Source of the DNA: a virus
Strand: one strand, 5' to 3'
Length of the DNA: 29,992 nt
IMG/VR virus record: IMGVR_UViG_3300009176_000064
Coordinates: 1-29,992 of that record
The notes beneath the pieces were generated by a model. The model was not told the origin of the DNA, searched no databases, and saw only the letters and a program-made list of their open reading frames with translations. Shown one piece after another: positions 29,386 to 29,992 of the stretch. Positions within the stretch are counted from its first letter, which is position 1. Each line of letters opens with the position of its first letter. Position numbers and translations under genes: made by a program.

Positions 29386-29548
29386 CCCCTTGCACATAAC
29401 GGCCTGATTATCCGCAGAATTCCCCATAAATCGGGAATTCCGTGCCGTGCAGCGCGTTTATGGAAACCTGCAGTGCAAGGGGTTGTGGTGCGGGTTTCGC
29501 TATGGACGCCAGGGTATCCGATCCTAGCCAAGCGTACTGATACCCTGG
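29386..29548 (+). promoter_or_regulatory. Three inverted repeats between NusG-like and HNH genes
   Basis: Three dyads lie here. CCCCTTGCAC at 29386-29395 pairs with GTGCAAGGGG at 29473-29482. Inside it, GAATTCCC at 29417-29424 pairs with GGGAATTC at 29433-29440. Further on, CCAGGGTATC at 29509-29518 pairs with GATACCCTGG at 29539-29548. As RNA these could fold into a nested structure and a separate hairpin just ahead of the HNH gene. None is followed by a T-run. Confidence 0.7.
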
Positions 29549-29555
29549 TGCTTCC

Positions 29556-29900
29556 ATGCCCAAGCTAAGAACCTTACCCCCACTGGTACGTACCACCACC
29601 ACTGCCACCACACCCCTACCCCCCAAGGTCAAGGACCATGCGTACACCACACCCCAGTACAGGGCATGGCGTGATGCAGTGGTACGTAGGGCAGACGGTA
29701 GGTGTGAGTACCATGACCACCATGGGCATAGGTGCAGTAGGGCAGCACCACAGCACCGTATGTATGCTGACCACATAGTGGAACTACGTGATGGTGGTGC
29801 ACTACATGATAGTACTAATGGTCAGTGCTTGTGTTACTCGCATCACACGATCAAGACGAATGAAGTAAGGAAGAAGCGACTTCAAACATTAATTAAGTAG
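29556..29900 (+). CDS. HNH endonuclease, terminase-adjacent type
   Basis: This 114-residue protein has the zinc residues C50, C60, C91 and C93, an ADHIVELRDGG core (D72, H73), N88 and a C-terminal CYSHHTIK, as in the HNH proteins that phages place next to the terminase genes and use with terminase for DNA processing. The gene uses AGG and CGT for nearly all arginines and none of the CGC/CGG codons favoured elsewhere, and it is full of GTAC- and ACC-rich sequence. This points to a different origin from the surrounding genes. The terminase genes are probably just beyond the right edge. Confidence 0.8.
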   Translation: MPKLRTLPPLVRTTTTATTPLPPKVKDHAYTTPQYRAWRDAVVRRADGRCEYHDHHGHRCSRAAPQHRMYADHIVELRDGGALHDSTNGQCLCYSHHTIKTNEVRKKRLQTLIK

Positions 29901-29992
29901 AATACAGTAGAGAGAAAATTCTTCTACACCTGTAGGAAGTTGCGTGCGACCGGGGGGTGGTGAAATATTCGAACTAGGCTCCCGCTATACCA
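29901..29992. other. Window-end region before the expected terminase
   Basis: No gene starts convincingly here. An imperfect hairpin (CTTCTACA with TGTAGGAAG, 29921-29939) and a GC-rich tract at 29946-29960 (GCGACCGGGGGGTGG) are visible. The tract could be part of a cohesive-end site, but that is speculation. Confidence 0.3.

Overview
The window looks like most of a temperate, siphovirus-type bacteriophage genome that infects an alphaproteobacterium, most plausibly a Bradyrhizobium/Rhodopseudomonas-like host. The reasons are high GC with mostly NNC/NNG codons, densely packed genes with many ATGA start/stop overlaps, and protein families typical of rhizobial phages. There is no ribosomal RNA, no metabolic operon and no CRISPR array. 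Names are by recognition of motifs and gene order, not by database search.

Layout. Bases 1-17521 (+ strand) form the late module: end of a capsid-region gene, head-tail connector, an inserted cassette of three sugar/methyl-modification genes, head closure, tail terminator, tail tube, tail assembly chaperone with a likely -1 frameshift, tape measure, distal tail/hub genes, a LamG-like and a SPRY-like receptor-binding candidate, then a lysis cassette with a two-catalytic-domain endolysin. A strong intrinsic terminator at 17548-17576 closes this unit. Bases 17577-20475 are the lysogeny module: two convergent XRE regulators with matching operator-like sites, a tyrosine integrase with two small upstream genes, and an attachment site made of the 3' half of a tRNA-Arg(TCG), flanked by GGGGTCA arm-type repeats.

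Bases 20476-24529 (- strand) are a leftward early operon: a RecT/Bet-like annealing protein, small coiled-coil proteins joined by a repeated junction sequence, an Xis-like DNA-binding protein and a 508-residue protein of unknown function. Bases 24530-24951 are a gene-free control region with dyads and repeated operator-like sites; a near-consensus parS-like palindrome sits at its left edge. Bases 24952-29900 (+ strand) are a rightward early/middle unit: small genes, a DUF1376 protein, an HNH nuclease overlapping an SF2 helicase, a NusG-like factor, a cluster of inverted repeats, and a second HNH nuclease of the type usually found beside the terminase.

How it fits together. The window begins after the capsid gene and ends just before where terminase is expected, so the missing terminase-portal-protease-capsid block would join its two ends in a circle. 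The attachment site lies in the middle with phage genes on both sides. That is the arrangement of a free or circularised phage genome (attP), not of a single integrated prophage. The XRE proteins would control lysogeny, integrase and the Xis-like protein would control integration and excision, and the NusG-like factor with its downstream inverted repeats is a good candidate for controlling late transcription.
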